DNA of 64,000 nucleotides. Source: Pelagerythrobacter rhizovicinus. Lineage in GTDB: Bacteria > Pseudomonadota > Alphaproteobacteria > Sphingomonadales > Sphingomonadaceae. The DNA lies in NCBI RefSeq assembly GCF_004135625.1, contig NZ_SDPV01000001.1, positions 1,548,501-1,612,500 on the forward strand, given 5' to 3'. Positions within the stretch are counted from its first letter, which is position 1. Each line of letters opens with the position of its first letter. A model generated the notes under the pieces. The model did no database searches. It saw only the letters and a program-made list of their open reading frames with translations, and was not told the origin of the DNA. Shown piece after piece: positions 21,456-30,095 of this stretch. The translations under genes and the position numbers were made by a program.

Positions 21456-21749
21456 ATGGCGGGCGCGGCGGAGGACGCGGGCGCGGCGCTCTACCTGCTG
21501 TGGATCGATCCGGCGGAGGAGGTTCCGGCCGCGCTCGACCTGCACGGCGACGGGCATCCGCTGGCCGACGGGTTGTGGCTGGTCCGCAGCGGGCTGACCC
21601 GCTCGCGGCTCTACCACCGGATCAAGTGGCAGCTCCCCGATGGCGCGCCGCTGCTCGTCGCGCCGCTCGCCGACACGCGCGACGGCTGGCCCAAGTTCAA
21701 GGGGATGGATGCCGGCGCGCTCGCCTGGCTGCGCGGCGGGGGCGGCTAG
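21456..21749 (+). CDS. Conserved-looking hypothetical protein, 97 residues
   Basis: The frame starts MAGAAEDAGAALYLLWIDPA and ends at a stop that interlocks with the stop of the opposing LysR gene (shared CTAG). Tracts such as DGHPLADGLWLVRSGLTRSRLYH and DTRDGWPKFKGMDAGALAW look like a small globular mixed alpha/beta protein. No signal peptide or membrane segment is present. I do not recognise the family. Codon use and the short gap to the upstream small gene support it being real. Confidence 0.6.
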   Translation: MAGAAEDAGAALYLLWIDPAEEVPAALDLHGDGHPLADGLWLVRSGLTRSRLYHRIKWQLPDGAPLLVAPLADTRDGWPKFKGMDAGALAWLRGGGG

Positions 21750-22549
21750 CCGGCGGTGAGGAAGGCGACCAGCGCCTTGACCTTCTTCTGCCGCCACTGG
21801 GGCAGCGGAGCGACCAGCCAGTACGCGCGGCGGCCTTCGTCCGGCCCTTCGAGCACGGTGAGGCGGCCGTCCTCCAGCGCGTCCTCCACCAGCAGGTAGG
21901 GGAGCACGGCCTTGCCCAGCCCGGCGATCGCGCTCGACAGGGCCTGGCCGGCGTTGCCGACCTCGACCGTCGGCTCGGCGCCTTCGGGCAGCGGGGCGCC
22001 GGGCCAGTCGATCCAGGCCTCGAGCACTTCCTCGGGCGCGTCCTTCGCCGCCACGACCACGCGGCGCGCCGGGGCGAGCTCGACGCCCTCCAGCTCGCCC
22101 GGGCCGTCGACCAGGCGCACGGCGACGTCGAGGTTGGTCTCGGTGAAGTCGGCATGCTCGTCGGCCACGAAGCGGAAGCGGATGCCGGGGTTCGCCTTGC
22201 GGAAGGCGGCGAGGCGCGGGGCGAGCCACTGGGCGTAGAATTCGCGCGGGGCGGCGATCGTGTAGCGGTCGCTCGCCTGCCCGGCCTGCATCGCCTGGAC
22301 CGATTCCTCGAACCGCAGGAACCCTTCGCGCAACGCGTCGAGCCCGGCGAGCCCCTCCTCGGTCAGCTCGAGCCCCTTCGAGGTGCGGCGGAACAGCACG
22401 GTGCCGAGGTGATCCTCGAGCGCGCGTATCTGCTGGCCGACGGCGGCCGGCGTCACCGCCAGCTCGTCCGCGGCGCGGGTGAAGGAGAGGTGCCGCGCGG
22501 CGGCGTCGTAAACGCGCAGGGCGTTGAGGGGCAGGTGCGTGCGCTTCAT
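21746..22549 (-). CDS. LysR-family transcriptional regulator, GcvA-like
   Basis: The product is 267 residues from ATG 22549 (MKRTHLPLNALRVYDAAARH); the frame extends upstream, but this is the typical GcvA-like start. The HTH is at about residues 18-40 (LSFTRAADELAVTPAAVGQQ). The rest is a periplasmic-binding-like effector domain, somewhat short. It is divergent from ppk1 with about 120 bases between starts. The effector and targets cannot be told from sequence; an autoregulatory site could lie in the shared upstream region. Confidence 0.9.
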   Translation of the reverse strand: MKRTHLPLNALRVYDAAARHLSFTRAADELAVTPAAVGQQIRALEDHLGTVLFRRTSKGLELTEEGLAGLDALREGFLRFEESVQAMQAGQASDRYTIAAPREFYAQWLAPRLAAFRKANPGIRFRFVADEHADFTETNLDVAVRLVDGPGELEGVELAPARRVVVAAKDAPEEVLEAWIDWPGAPLPEGAEPTVEVGNAGQALSSAIAGLGKAVLPYLLVEDALEDGRLTVLEGPDEGRRAYWLVAPLPQWRQKKVKALVAFLTAG

Positions 22550-22609
22550 CGTGCCGGTGCGGATAGCGGCAAGCTGCCGCTGCCGCAATCGGGGCCGCAA
22601 TCGCGCACC

Positions 22610-22627
22610 GTGTCACACAAGCGTAAC
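22610..22627 (+). promoter_or_regulatory. Pho-box-like direct repeat upstream of ppk1
   Basis: GTGTCAC (22610-22616), ACAA, then GCGTAAC (22621-22627) gives two 7-base words 11 bases apart, the spacing of a PhoB box. The first word fits the CTGTCAC-type consensus at six positions, the second less well. It lies 41 bases before the ppk1 start. Phosphate-starvation control of ppk is known in other bacteria; here it is a suggestion only. Confidence 0.35.
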
Positions 22628-22667
22628 ACGCGGCTTGCAAGTGGGTCTGCGAGGGCTTGGCACTTCC

Positions 22668-24824
22668 ATGGACGTACTCACGCAAGGCGCGGCCGAGCGG
22701 GCCGATGGCGGCAGCGCGGCGCCCGCGGAGCGGTACGTCAACCGCGAGCTTTCATGGCTTTCGTTCAACCGGCGCGTGCTGGCGGAGGCGGAGAACGAGC
22801 GCTATCCGCTGCTCGAACGGCTACGCTTCCTGTCGATCTCGGCCAGCAATCTCGACGAGTTCACGATGATCCGGATCGCCGGGCTCGAGGGCCAGGCGAC
22901 TCGCGGGATCGAGACCACCGCGATCGACGGGCTGGACCCGCGCCAGCAGCTCGCCGCGATCCGCGAGCAGGTGCTCGCGCTCGACAGCCGGCAGCAGCGC
23001 ACGCTGGAAACGCTGCGCGGCCTGCTCGCCGAGCAGGGCATCCTGATCGCGGAGATCGACGAGCTGGACGAGTGCCAGCGCGACTGGCTGGAGACCTATT
23101 TCACCACCGACATTCTGCCGCTCATCACCCCGCAGGCGATCGATCCGTCGCACCCGTTCCCGTTCGTCGCCAACCTCGGCATGGGCGTGCTGTTCCGGCT
23201 CAAGCGCGGCAAGCGCCAGCCCGACCTGGTCGAGATGGTGCTGATCCCCAGCGGCGCACCGCGCTTCGTGCGGGTGCCGGGCGAGGAGGCGATCTACGTC
23301 GCGATCGAGAAGCTGATCGTGCGCTACGCCGACCAGCTCTTCCCCGGCTTCCGCATCCTGGGCGACGGGCTGTTCCGCGTGCTGCGCGACAGCGACATCG
23401 AGGTGGAGGAAGAAGCCGAGGACCTCGTCCGCCTGTTCCGCACCGCGATCCAGCGGCGGCGGCGCGGGCGCGCGGTGCTGCTGGAGCTCGACGAGGACTG
23501 CGACCCCGCGGCCGAGGCGCTGCTGCGCGAGCAGTTCGACGTCGACACGGCGATGGTCACCAAGACCGCGGGCATGCTCGGCCTGCGACACCTGAGCGCG
23601 ATCTGCGCCGAGCCGCGCCCGGACCTCAAGTTCGCGCCCTTCGCGTCCCGCTATCCGGAGCGCATCCTGGCGCACGACGGCGATTGCTTCTCCGCGATCC
23701 GCGAGAAGGATATCGTGATCCAGCACCCCTACGAAAGCTTCGAGGTGGTGGTCGACTTCCTCCATCAGGCGGCGATCGATCCGGCGGTCGTCTCGATCAA
23801 GCAGACGCTCTACCGCGCGGGCGACCAGTCACCGGTGATCGCCGCGCTGATCGACGCCGCTCAGACAGGCAAGGCGGTGACCGCCGTGGTCGAGCTCAAG
23901 GCGCGCTTCGACGAAGAGCGCAACCTGCAGTGGGCAGCCGAGCTCGAACGCGCCGGGGTGCAGGTGATCTACGGCTTCATGGACTGGAAGACCCACGCCA
24001 AGGTCAGCCTGGTCGTGCGGCGCGAGGAGGAAGGCTACCGCACCTACTGCCACTTCGGCACGGGCAACTATCACCCGATCAACGCGCGGATCTACACCGA
24101 CCTCAGCTATTTCACGGCCGACCCCGCGCTGGGGCGCGACGCCGCCAAGCTGTTCAACTTCGTCACCGGTTATGTCGAGCCGCGCAGCACCGAATGCCTG
24201 GCGATCTCGCCGCTCGGCCTCAAGCAGAAGCTGTTCGAGCTGATCGACCGCGAGATCGAGAACGCGTGCGCCGGCAAGCCCGCGGGCATCTGGGCGAAAG
24301 TCAACGCGATCACCCACAGCGAGCTGATCGATCGGCTCTACGCCGCGAGCGCGGCCGGGGTCGAGATCCAGCTCGTGGTGCGCGGCATCTGCTGCCTGCG
24401 CGCCGGTGTGCCCGGCCTGTCGGAGAACATCGAGGTCAAGTCGATCATCGGCCGGTTCCTCGAGCACAGCCGGGTCTGGGCCTTCGCCAACGGGCACCGG
24501 CTGCCGAGCAAGCACGCCGCGGTCTACCTGACCTCCGCCGACGCGATGAGCCGCAACCTCGACCGGCGGGTGGAGGTGCTGGTACCGCTGGCCAACAAGA
24601 CGGTGCACGACCAGGTGCTCGAACAGGTCATGCTGGCGAACATACTGGACACCGAACAGAGCTGGCAGTTGCAGCCGGACGGGGAGTACACGCGGATGCG
24701 CATGGGCGAAGGCGGCTTCAACTGCCATGACTACTTCATGAGCAATCCCTCGCTCTCGGGCCGCGGCGCGGCGCTGAAGGCGGGCGCGGTGCCCAAGCTG
24801 CGCCTGGAAGGAACCGCAGAGTGA
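22668..24824 (+). CDS. ppk1: Polyphosphate kinase 1
   Basis: This 718-residue enzyme polymerises the ATP gamma-phosphate into polyphosphate. ATG 22668 (MDVLTQGAAERADGGSAAPA) precedes the conserved N-domain YVNRELSWLSFNRRVLAEAE. The phosphorylated histidine is in YCHFGTGNYHPINARIYTDL (about His462). RGICCLRAGVPGLSENIEVK and GRFLEHSRVWAF follow in the C-terminal PLD-like domains. It overlaps ppx by four bases, so synthesis and breakdown enzymes are co-translated. Confidence 0.97.
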   Translation: MDVLTQGAAERADGGSAAPAERYVNRELSWLSFNRRVLAEAENERYPLLERLRFLSISASNLDEFTMIRIAGLEGQATRGIETTAIDGLDPRQQLAAIREQVLALDSRQQRTLETLRGLLAEQGILIAEIDELDECQRDWLETYFTTDILPLITPQAIDPSHPFPFVANLGMGVLFRLKRGKRQPDLVEMVLIPSGAPRFVRVPGEEAIYVAIEKLIVRYADQLFPGFRILGDGLFRVLRDSDIEVEEEAEDLVRLFRTAIQRRRRGRAVLLELDEDCDPAAEALLREQFDVDTAMVTKTAGMLGLRHLSAICAEPRPDLKFAPFASRYPERILAHDGDCFSAIREKDIVIQHPYESFEVVVDFLHQAAIDPAVVSIKQTLYRAGDQSPVIAALIDAAQTGKAVTAVVELKARFDEERNLQWAAELERAGVQVIYGFMDWKTHAKVSLVVRREEEGYRTYCHFGTGNYHPINARIYTDLSYFTADPALGRDAAKLFNFVTGYVEPRSTECLAISPLGLKQKLFELIDREIENACAGKPAGIWAKVNAITHSELIDRLYAASAAGVEIQLVVRGICCLRAGVPGLSENIEVKSIIGRFLEHSRVWAFANGHRLPSKHAAVYLTSADAMSRNLDRRVEVLVPLANKTVHDQVLEQVMLANILDTEQSWQLQPDGEYTRMRMGEGGFNCHDYFMSNPSLSGRGAALKAGAVPKLRLEGTAE

Positions 24825-26320
24825 CGAGCCTGCGTGCCTTTGCCTGGCGTGGCCTGCGCGTGGCCCCCGCCGATCGCCGAGCGGTGATCGACATCGGATC
24901 GAACACCGTGCGGCTGGTCGTCTACGATGGTCCCCAGCGCGCGCCGCGCACGATGTGGAACGAGAAGGTCGTCGCGCGGCTGGGGCGCGATCTGGCCGAG
25001 ACCGGGCGCATTCCGGACGAAGCGAGCGAGCAGGCGCTCGCGGCCCTCGCCCGCTTCGCGCTGCTGACCCGCGAGCTGGGAGTGACCGACGTGCAGACGG
25101 TCGCCACGGCGGCCGCGCGCGAGGCGGAAAACGGCGGCGAGTTCCTCGAACGGGTGCGCGAGTTAGGCCTCGCGCCGCAGCTCCTGAGCGGAGAGGAAGA
25201 AGCGGTCGCCGCCGCCTACGGCGTGATCGGCGCCTTTCCCGATGCGCGCGGCGTGGTCGCCGACCTCGGCGGAGGCAGCCTCGAACTGGTGGCGGTGGAG
25301 GACGGCGCCTGCCGCGACGGCGCCACGCTGCCGCTCGGCACGCTGTGCCTGCCCGCCCTCCGCGCGAAGGAAGCGCCCGGCTTCAAACGCGCAGTGAAGA
25401 AAGCGTTCATGAAGGCCGGCGGGGCTGCGGCACAGGCCGGGCCGCTCTATCTCGTCGGCGGGACCTGGCGTGCACTCGCCGCCTACGCCATGCGCAGCAC
25501 GCGGTATCCTGTGACCGACCCGCACGGCTACCAGCTCGACGTGCAGGAGGCCGACCGGATCGCGCGCGCCCTGACCCGCACCGATCCGGCGAAGCTCGTG
25601 GAGATCGAGGGGATCGGGGCGATGCGCGCGCCGTCCCTGCCCCACGCCGCCGCATTGCTGCGGATCATGCTCGCCGAGATCGAGCCGGAGGGCCTGGTGT
25701 TCTCGAGCTGGGGCCTGCGCGAAGGGCTTCTCTTCCGGCGGCTCGATGCGCTGGAGCGAGCGAAGGACCCGCTGATCGTTGCGGTGGCGGACTTCGCCGC
25801 GCCGATGAAGAGCGCGATCACGGACGCGGCGCTGATGTCGGCCTGGGTGGTCGGCGTCGCCGAACCCGGCGGCAGCAAAAGCGAGCGGCTGCGGCTCGCC
25901 GGCGCACTGCTGTCGCTGACGCTGCACCGGGTCGAGCCGAACTTCCGCACGAGCCAGGCGGTCGAATGGGCGCTCGACAAGCGGTGGATCGGCCTCGACG
26001 CGCACGGTCGGGCGATGCTCGCTGCAATGATGCTCGGAAGCTGCGGGAAGACCTCCTGGCCCAAGCGCGTCGCTGCGCTCGCGCCGGAGAAGGATCTGAG
26101 GCAAGCGGTGGGCTGGGGCCTGGCCATGCGCCTCGCCCGCCGCATGGGTGCGACTTCGCGCGTGTCCGTGACCACGAGCGCCCTCGAACGCGACGGAACC
26201 AGTCTGGTGCTCCGTCTCGACCAGAGCCGCGCGGCCTTGGCAGGCGAAGGCGTGATGCGCGATCTCGCCGCACTGGCGGAGTGGCTGGAGCTGACCCCGG
26301 AGCTGCGGGTCGCCGAGTGA
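24821..26320 (+). CDS. ppx: Exopolyphosphatase, Ppx/GppA family
   Basis: This 499-residue protein uses a GTG start at 24821 inside the ppk1 end (GTGA overlap). VIDIGSNTVRLVVYDG and VVADLGGGSLELVAVE are the two phosphate-binding loops of the ASKHA fold. Glu in LSGEEEAVAAAYGVIG is the expected catalytic region. It either releases phosphate from polyphosphate or hydrolyses pppGpp; pairing with ppk1 favours the first. The C-terminal third is the helical HD-like part of the long Ppx form. Confidence 0.93.
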   Translation: MTSLRAFAWRGLRVAPADRRAVIDIGSNTVRLVVYDGPQRAPRTMWNEKVVARLGRDLAETGRIPDEASEQALAALARFALLTRELGVTDVQTVATAAAREAENGGEFLERVRELGLAPQLLSGEEEAVAAAYGVIGAFPDARGVVADLGGGSLELVAVEDGACRDGATLPLGTLCLPALRAKEAPGFKRAVKKAFMKAGGAAAQAGPLYLVGGTWRALAAYAMRSTRYPVTDPHGYQLDVQEADRIARALTRTDPAKLVEIEGIGAMRAPSLPHAAALLRIMLAEIEPEGLVFSSWGLREGLLFRRLDALERAKDPLIVAVADFAAPMKSAITDAALMSAWVVGVAEPGGSKSERLRLAGALLSLTLHRVEPNFRTSQAVEWALDKRWIGLDAHGRAMLAAMMLGSCGKTSWPKRVAALAPEKDLRQAVGWGLAMRLARRMGATSRVSVTTSALERDGTSLVLRLDQSRAALAGEGVMRDLAALAEWLELTPELRVAE

Positions 26321-26335
26321 CTCTCTGGCTGGCGC

Positions 26336-26734
26336 CTAGTCCGCGGTCGCGGGCGCGGCGAGAGGGAAGTAGGGAATCCGAACTTCCAGCGGCGTGCCGT
26401 CGGCGCGGTGGAAAGTGTAGAACCCCTCCATCGATCCGTGCGGCGTGCCGAGCGGGCAGCCGGAAACATAGTCGTGGCTGTCCCCCGGCGCGAGCACCGG
26501 CATCTCGCCCACGACGCCCTCTCCGTCCACCAGGTTGACCCCGCCGCGCGAGTCGGTGATCCGCCAGTGGCGGGTGATCAACTGCACCCGCTCGTCCGAG
26601 CCGTTCTCGATCCGGATGTGATAGACCCAGAACCACTTGCCCGCCTCGGGCTGCGACTGCTCGGGCAGGAAGTTCACCGCCACGCGGACGGTGATTCCTT
26701 CGGTGATCGCGGCGTGCTGGAACAACTGTTTCAT
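26336..26734 (-). CDS. apaG: ApaG domain protein
   Basis: This 132-residue fibronectin-like beta protein has the ApaG markers FLPEQSQPEAGKWFWVYHIR, RHWRITDSRGGVNLVDGEGV and SGCPLGTPHGSMEGFYTFHR. Its biochemical role is unsettled; it has been linked to Co2+/Mg2+ resistance and Ap4A levels. It lies downstream of metZ on the same strand, with a gap of about 97 bases. Confidence 0.95.
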   Translation of the reverse strand: MKQLFQHAAITEGITVRVAVNFLPEQSQPEAGKWFWVYHIRIENGSDERVQLITRHWRITDSRGGVNLVDGEGVVGEMPVLAPGDSHDYVSGCPLGTPHGSMEGFYTFHRADGTPLEVRIPYFPLAAPATAD

Positions 26735-26831
26735 CGCGTGGCGAGAATAGAGGCAATGGGCGGGCCCGGTAAAGGGCGTGTTTGGGGGTGACTTGGCGGT
26801 TTTCCCGCCACCGTCCTCGCAGTGATGGAAA

Positions 26832-28037
26832 TCAGAACCCCGCGGCCGAGAAAGCGCGGTCGAGGTCTTCCTTCAGATCTTCCGGATCCTCCAGCCCTAC
26901 GTTGAACCGCAGGAGGCCTTCGCCCACTCCCATTTCGGCGCGCGCTTCCTCGGTCATACCGGCATGCGTCGTGCTCGCCGGGTGGCACATGAGGCTGCGC
27001 GCATCGCCGATATTGTTGGAGATGTCGATCAGCTCGAGCGCGTCGAGCAGTGCGAAGGCCTTTTCGCGGCTCTCCACATCGAAGGCGAAGATCGGTCCGA
27101 ACGCGTCCATCTGCTTCGCGGCAATGGCGTGCCGCGGATGGCTTTCGAGCCCGGGATGGAGCACGCGCGGCAGGCGCCCTTCGACGAAACGACCGAGCTC
27201 GAGCGCAGTCTCGCTCTGCCGGTGCGCGCGAAGGAGCAATGTCTCGAGCCCCTTGTGGACGACCCAGGCATTGAAGGGCGAGAGATTGGGCCCGGTGTTT
27301 CGCTGAAACGGCAGCAGGACCTCGTCGATGAATTCGCGCGTGCCGCAGACCGCGCCGGCAAGCACCCGCCCCTGCCCGTCCATCAGCTTGGTCGCCGAGT
27401 ACGCGACGACATCCGCGCCGAACTCCAGCGGGCGCTGGAGGACGGCGGTGGCAAAGGCGTTGTCGACTACGGTGGTGATGCCGTGGGCCTTGGCGAGCCC
27501 GCAGACGAGCTCGAGGTCGACCACGTCGAGCGTCGGGTTGGCCGGGGTTTCGAAGAAGAATACTTTGGTGTTGGGCCGGATCGCGGCTTCCCACGCGGCA
27601 TCGTCGGCGCTGTCGATCACCGTCGTCTCAATCCCGAAGCGGGGGCACAAGTGATCGACCAGCCAGCGGCACGATCCGAACGCGGCGCGCGCGGCCACGA
27701 CGTGATCGCCGTGGGAGAGCTGGCACAGAAGCGCGGCGGTCATCGCCGCCATTCCGCTTGCCTGCGCACGGCAGGCTTCCGCGCCTTCCATCAGCGCGAT
27801 CCGCTCCTCGAGCATCGCGACCGTGGGGTTCTGCAGGCGGGAATAGGTCATCCCCTCGGCCTCGCCCGCGAACCGCGCGGCAACCGTCGCGGCGTCGTCG
27901 TAGCTATAGCCCGAGGTGAGGAAAAGCGCCTCGCTGGTTTCGCCGTGCTCCGAGCGCCAGACGCCCCCTCGCACGGCCCGCGTTGCGGGACGCCAGGTGC
28001 GCGTGATGGCGCGGTTCATTCCGGTGGTCTTCTTCAT
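26832..28037 (-). CDS. metZ: O-succinylhomoserine sulfhydrylase (Cys/Met PLP family)
   Basis: This 401-residue PLP enzyme of the trans-sulfuration family has MTYSRLQNPTVAMLEERIAL near the start, PANPTLDVVDL and the PLP-lysine segment AYSATKLMDGQGR (about Lys217). It would join sulfide and O-succinylhomoserine to make homocysteine. The MetZ assignment over MetB/MetY rests on overall likeness and on proximity to apaG, a pairing I recall from sphingomonads. An alternative start is Met7. Confidence 0.9.
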   Translation of the reverse strand: MKKTTGMNRAITRTWRPATRAVRGGVWRSEHGETSEALFLTSGYSYDDAATVAARFAGEAEGMTYSRLQNPTVAMLEERIALMEGAEACRAQASGMAAMTAALLCQLSHGDHVVAARAAFGSCRWLVDHLCPRFGIETTVIDSADDAAWEAAIRPNTKVFFFETPANPTLDVVDLELVCGLAKAHGITTVVDNAFATAVLQRPLEFGADVVAYSATKLMDGQGRVLAGAVCGTREFIDEVLLPFQRNTGPNLSPFNAWVVHKGLETLLLRAHRQSETALELGRFVEGRLPRVLHPGLESHPRHAIAAKQMDAFGPIFAFDVESREKAFALLDALELIDISNNIGDARSLMCHPASTTHAGMTEEARAEMGVGEGLLRFNVGLEDPEDLKEDLDRAFSAAGF

Positions 28038-28128
28038 TGCGGCGCCGCTCTAACGGCGGGCCGCACCCCGGCGCAACGAAAAAGGAAAATCCGTTACGGA
28101 ACCGCGCCTTTCACACGGAAAGCGGCAA

Positions 28129-28353
28129 TCAGACGCTCACAGGATCTTCGTCATCGTCGTCGGTGACGAGCAGAGCGATCATGCCCGCCGCGGCGATCGC
28201 GACGATGATCAGCGCTGGCCCGATGCCGCCGGCGAGTTCGGACTCTCCGCTCACGGGCTCCGACGCACGCTCGGCCATCTGAGCCTGGGCCGCAACGGGC
28301 GCGGCGACGAGCGATGCGGCCGCCATGGCCGGCAGGAGACTACGAAGTTTCAT
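28129..28353 (-). CDS. Small exported/membrane protein
   Basis: The 74-residue product starts MKLRSLLPAMAAASLVAAPV, a clear signal peptide ending near AQAQ. One further hydrophobic segment (GPALIIVAIAAAGMIALLV) is followed by a DDDDED acidic tail. A TTG two codons upstream is possible, but the AAGGG site suits the ATG at 28353 better. No function is recognised; such short helix-plus-acidic-tail proteins are common in sphingomonads in my recollection. Confidence 0.65.
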   Translation of the reverse strand: MKLRSLLPAMAAASLVAAPVAAQAQMAERASEPVSGESELAGGIGPALIIVAIAAAGMIALLVTDDDDEDPVSV

Positions 28354-28450
28354 AAACAAATCACCCTTCAGTTCGGAATCGAGGTTCCCAGCACAAGACG
28401 GGCTTTAGGCGAGAATGTTCCCGGTTCTCATTTCCCTAAATCAACTTTCG

Positions 28451-28666
28451 TCATGCTTTCACCGCAGACGAATCACGCTTCACGGAAAGCAGATCATCCT
28501 GCGGAGGCGCGAGATCCTGAGGAAGCCCTTCCTTCCAACCATCGTCGGAGCGCCACATGCGTGTGCGGCACCACCGGCAGCGGCCGACATAGATCGTGCC
28601 TTCGCGGCGAATGCGGCGTCGCCGGACCTGGTGACCGAAGAGCGAGCAAACAACGTGACGAGCCAT
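28451..28666 (-). CDS. Small Cys/His protein, possible zinc ribbon
   Basis: This 71-residue ORF begins MARHVVCSLFGHQVRRRRIR and has Cys7, His12 and then GRCRWCRTRMWRS with Cys30 and Cys33. The C-x4-H ... C-x2-C spacing would fit one zinc site, and the start resembles small phage-type proteins of the DUF1660 kind. A GGAGTG site precedes the ATG. The family link is tentative. Confidence 0.55.
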   Translation of the reverse strand: MARHVVCSLFGHQVRRRRIRREGTIYVGRCRWCRTRMWRSDDGWKEGLPQDLAPPQDDLLSVKRDSSAVKA

Positions 28667-28814
28667 AGACGCACTCCATTCTCTGCGCCCCCGACAGTTG
28701 TTTCTTCCGAGTTCTCCCCCGCCCGGTTAGCCATGCCTATACACCAAATGTTACGACTTGTTCCATAGTCGGCCGACTTGCCCCATCGCGGGACGAACAC
28801 TATCCATCCCGCCG

Positions 28815-30086
28815 ATGAGCCGCCCGCCCGATCAGCCCTGTGACCCGATCGGGTGGAGCGCGACGATAGCGCTCGTCTTCCTCGCGCTCTGCCTCCTGCG
28901 AATCGCCATTCCAAGCGGGCCCTACTTCGACGAGATTCACTATCTTCCCGCGGCACGGGCGCTGATCGAGGGGAGCGAGTACCTGAACCGCGAGCACCCG
29001 CTGCTGGGCAAGGAGATCGTCGCGCTCGGCATGGCGCTGTTCGGCGACAATCCATGGGGCTGGCGACTGTTCTCCGCGCTCGCCGGGGCGGGAGCCCTCT
29101 TCGCCGGAATGCGGGCGCTGTGGTTCGCGAGCCTCTCGCGCTTTGCCGTCGTCGCATATGGTGTGCTGCTGGCAAGCGGGTTCGCGCTGTTCGTGCACAG
29201 CCGGATCGCGATGCTCGATGTCTTCTTCGTCGCGTTCTTGGCGCTTGCGTTGTGGCAATGTGCCGCGGCGGCGCGCGAGCCGGAGACGGGGCGGCGGCGC
29301 CTCGCGCTGGCGGGTGTCGCGCTCGGGCTGTCGATGGCGGCAAAGTGGAATGCGGTTCCGCTGGCTGTCGTGCCCGGCCTGGCTTTTCTCGCGGCGCGGC
29401 TGGCGGCCGGGCGGCGGCGGTTGCTCACCAGTCGCAGAGGCATTCCCGTGCCGGGCGTGTCGCTGCTCGAAGCCGCGCTGTGGCTCGGGCTCGTGCCGCT
29501 GGCGGTCTACTGGCTGACGTTCCTGCCCGCCTACGGCTTCGACAAGGGCGCGCTCGAGCCGGGCGGCTTCATCGAGCTTCACCGCCAGATCATCGCCCTG
29601 CAGGAAAGCGTGGTCGAACCGCATCCCTACCAGTCGCGCTGGCCCGAATGGATCTTCAACCTGCGCGCGATCTGGTACCTCTACGAGCCGGTCGACGAGG
29701 CCCAGCGCGGGATCCTGCTGATCGGCAATCCCCTGACCATGCTGCTCGGCCTGCCGGCCATGGTCTGGGCGATCTGGAGAGGCATCGGGGGCGACCGCGC
29801 GGCACTGGCGGTCGCGGTTCTCTACGTTGTGAGCCTGGGCTTCTGGATGGTCGTGAACAAGCCGGTCCAGTTCTACTATCACTACTTCCTGCCGAGTTGC
29901 TTCCTCCTCGCGGCGCTGGCGCTGGCGCTCGACGAGCTCCGGCAGCGCGGCTGGCGGCGGCTGACGACGGCAACGCTGCTCGCCAGCGTAGCGCTGTTCG
30001 CCTGGTTCTACCCGATCCTCAGCGCCGCGCCGCTCGCGGGAGAGCAGAGCTTCGCCTTCTGGATGTGGCTCGACGGGTGGCGGTGA
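28815..30086 (+). CDS. PMT-like polyprenyl-phosphate-dependent mannosyltransferase (GT39/GT83 clan)
   Basis: This 423-residue multi-pass inner-membrane protein starts at ATG 28815 (MSRPPDQPCDPIGWSATIAL). After the first helix comes PYFDEIHYLPAARAL, the Asp-Glu loop typical of protein O-mannosyltransferases, then EYLNREHPLLGKEI. Later QFYYHYFLPSCFLLAAL and PYQSRWPEWIF match the bacterial PMT family. It probably moves mannose from polyprenyl phosphate to exported protein. It converges with the GT2-GtrA gene nine bases away, which could make the donor. Confidence 0.8.
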   Translation: MSRPPDQPCDPIGWSATIALVFLALCLLRIAIPSGPYFDEIHYLPAARALIEGSEYLNREHPLLGKEIVALGMALFGDNPWGWRLFSALAGAGALFAGMRALWFASLSRFAVVAYGVLLASGFALFVHSRIAMLDVFFVAFLALALWQCAAAAREPETGRRRLALAGVALGLSMAAKWNAVPLAVVPGLAFLAARLAAGRRRLLTSRRGIPVPGVSLLEAALWLGLVPLAVYWLTFLPAYGFDKGALEPGGFIELHRQIIALQESVVEPHPYQSRWPEWIFNLRAIWYLYEPVDEAQRGILLIGNPLTMLLGLPAMVWAIWRGIGGDRAALAVAVLYVVSLGFWMVVNKPVQFYYHYFLPSCFLLAALALALDELRQRGWRRLTTATLLASVALFAWFYPILSAAPLAGEQSFAFWMWLDGWR

Positions 30087-30095
30087 TCCGGCTCG

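Noticed and set aside
21500-24730. A 1076-codon plus-strand frame over ppk1
   Set aside because: It overlaps ppk1 in another frame, is dominated by Arg, Ala, Gly and Pro and has no ribosome site; ppk1 is conserved over its whole length.
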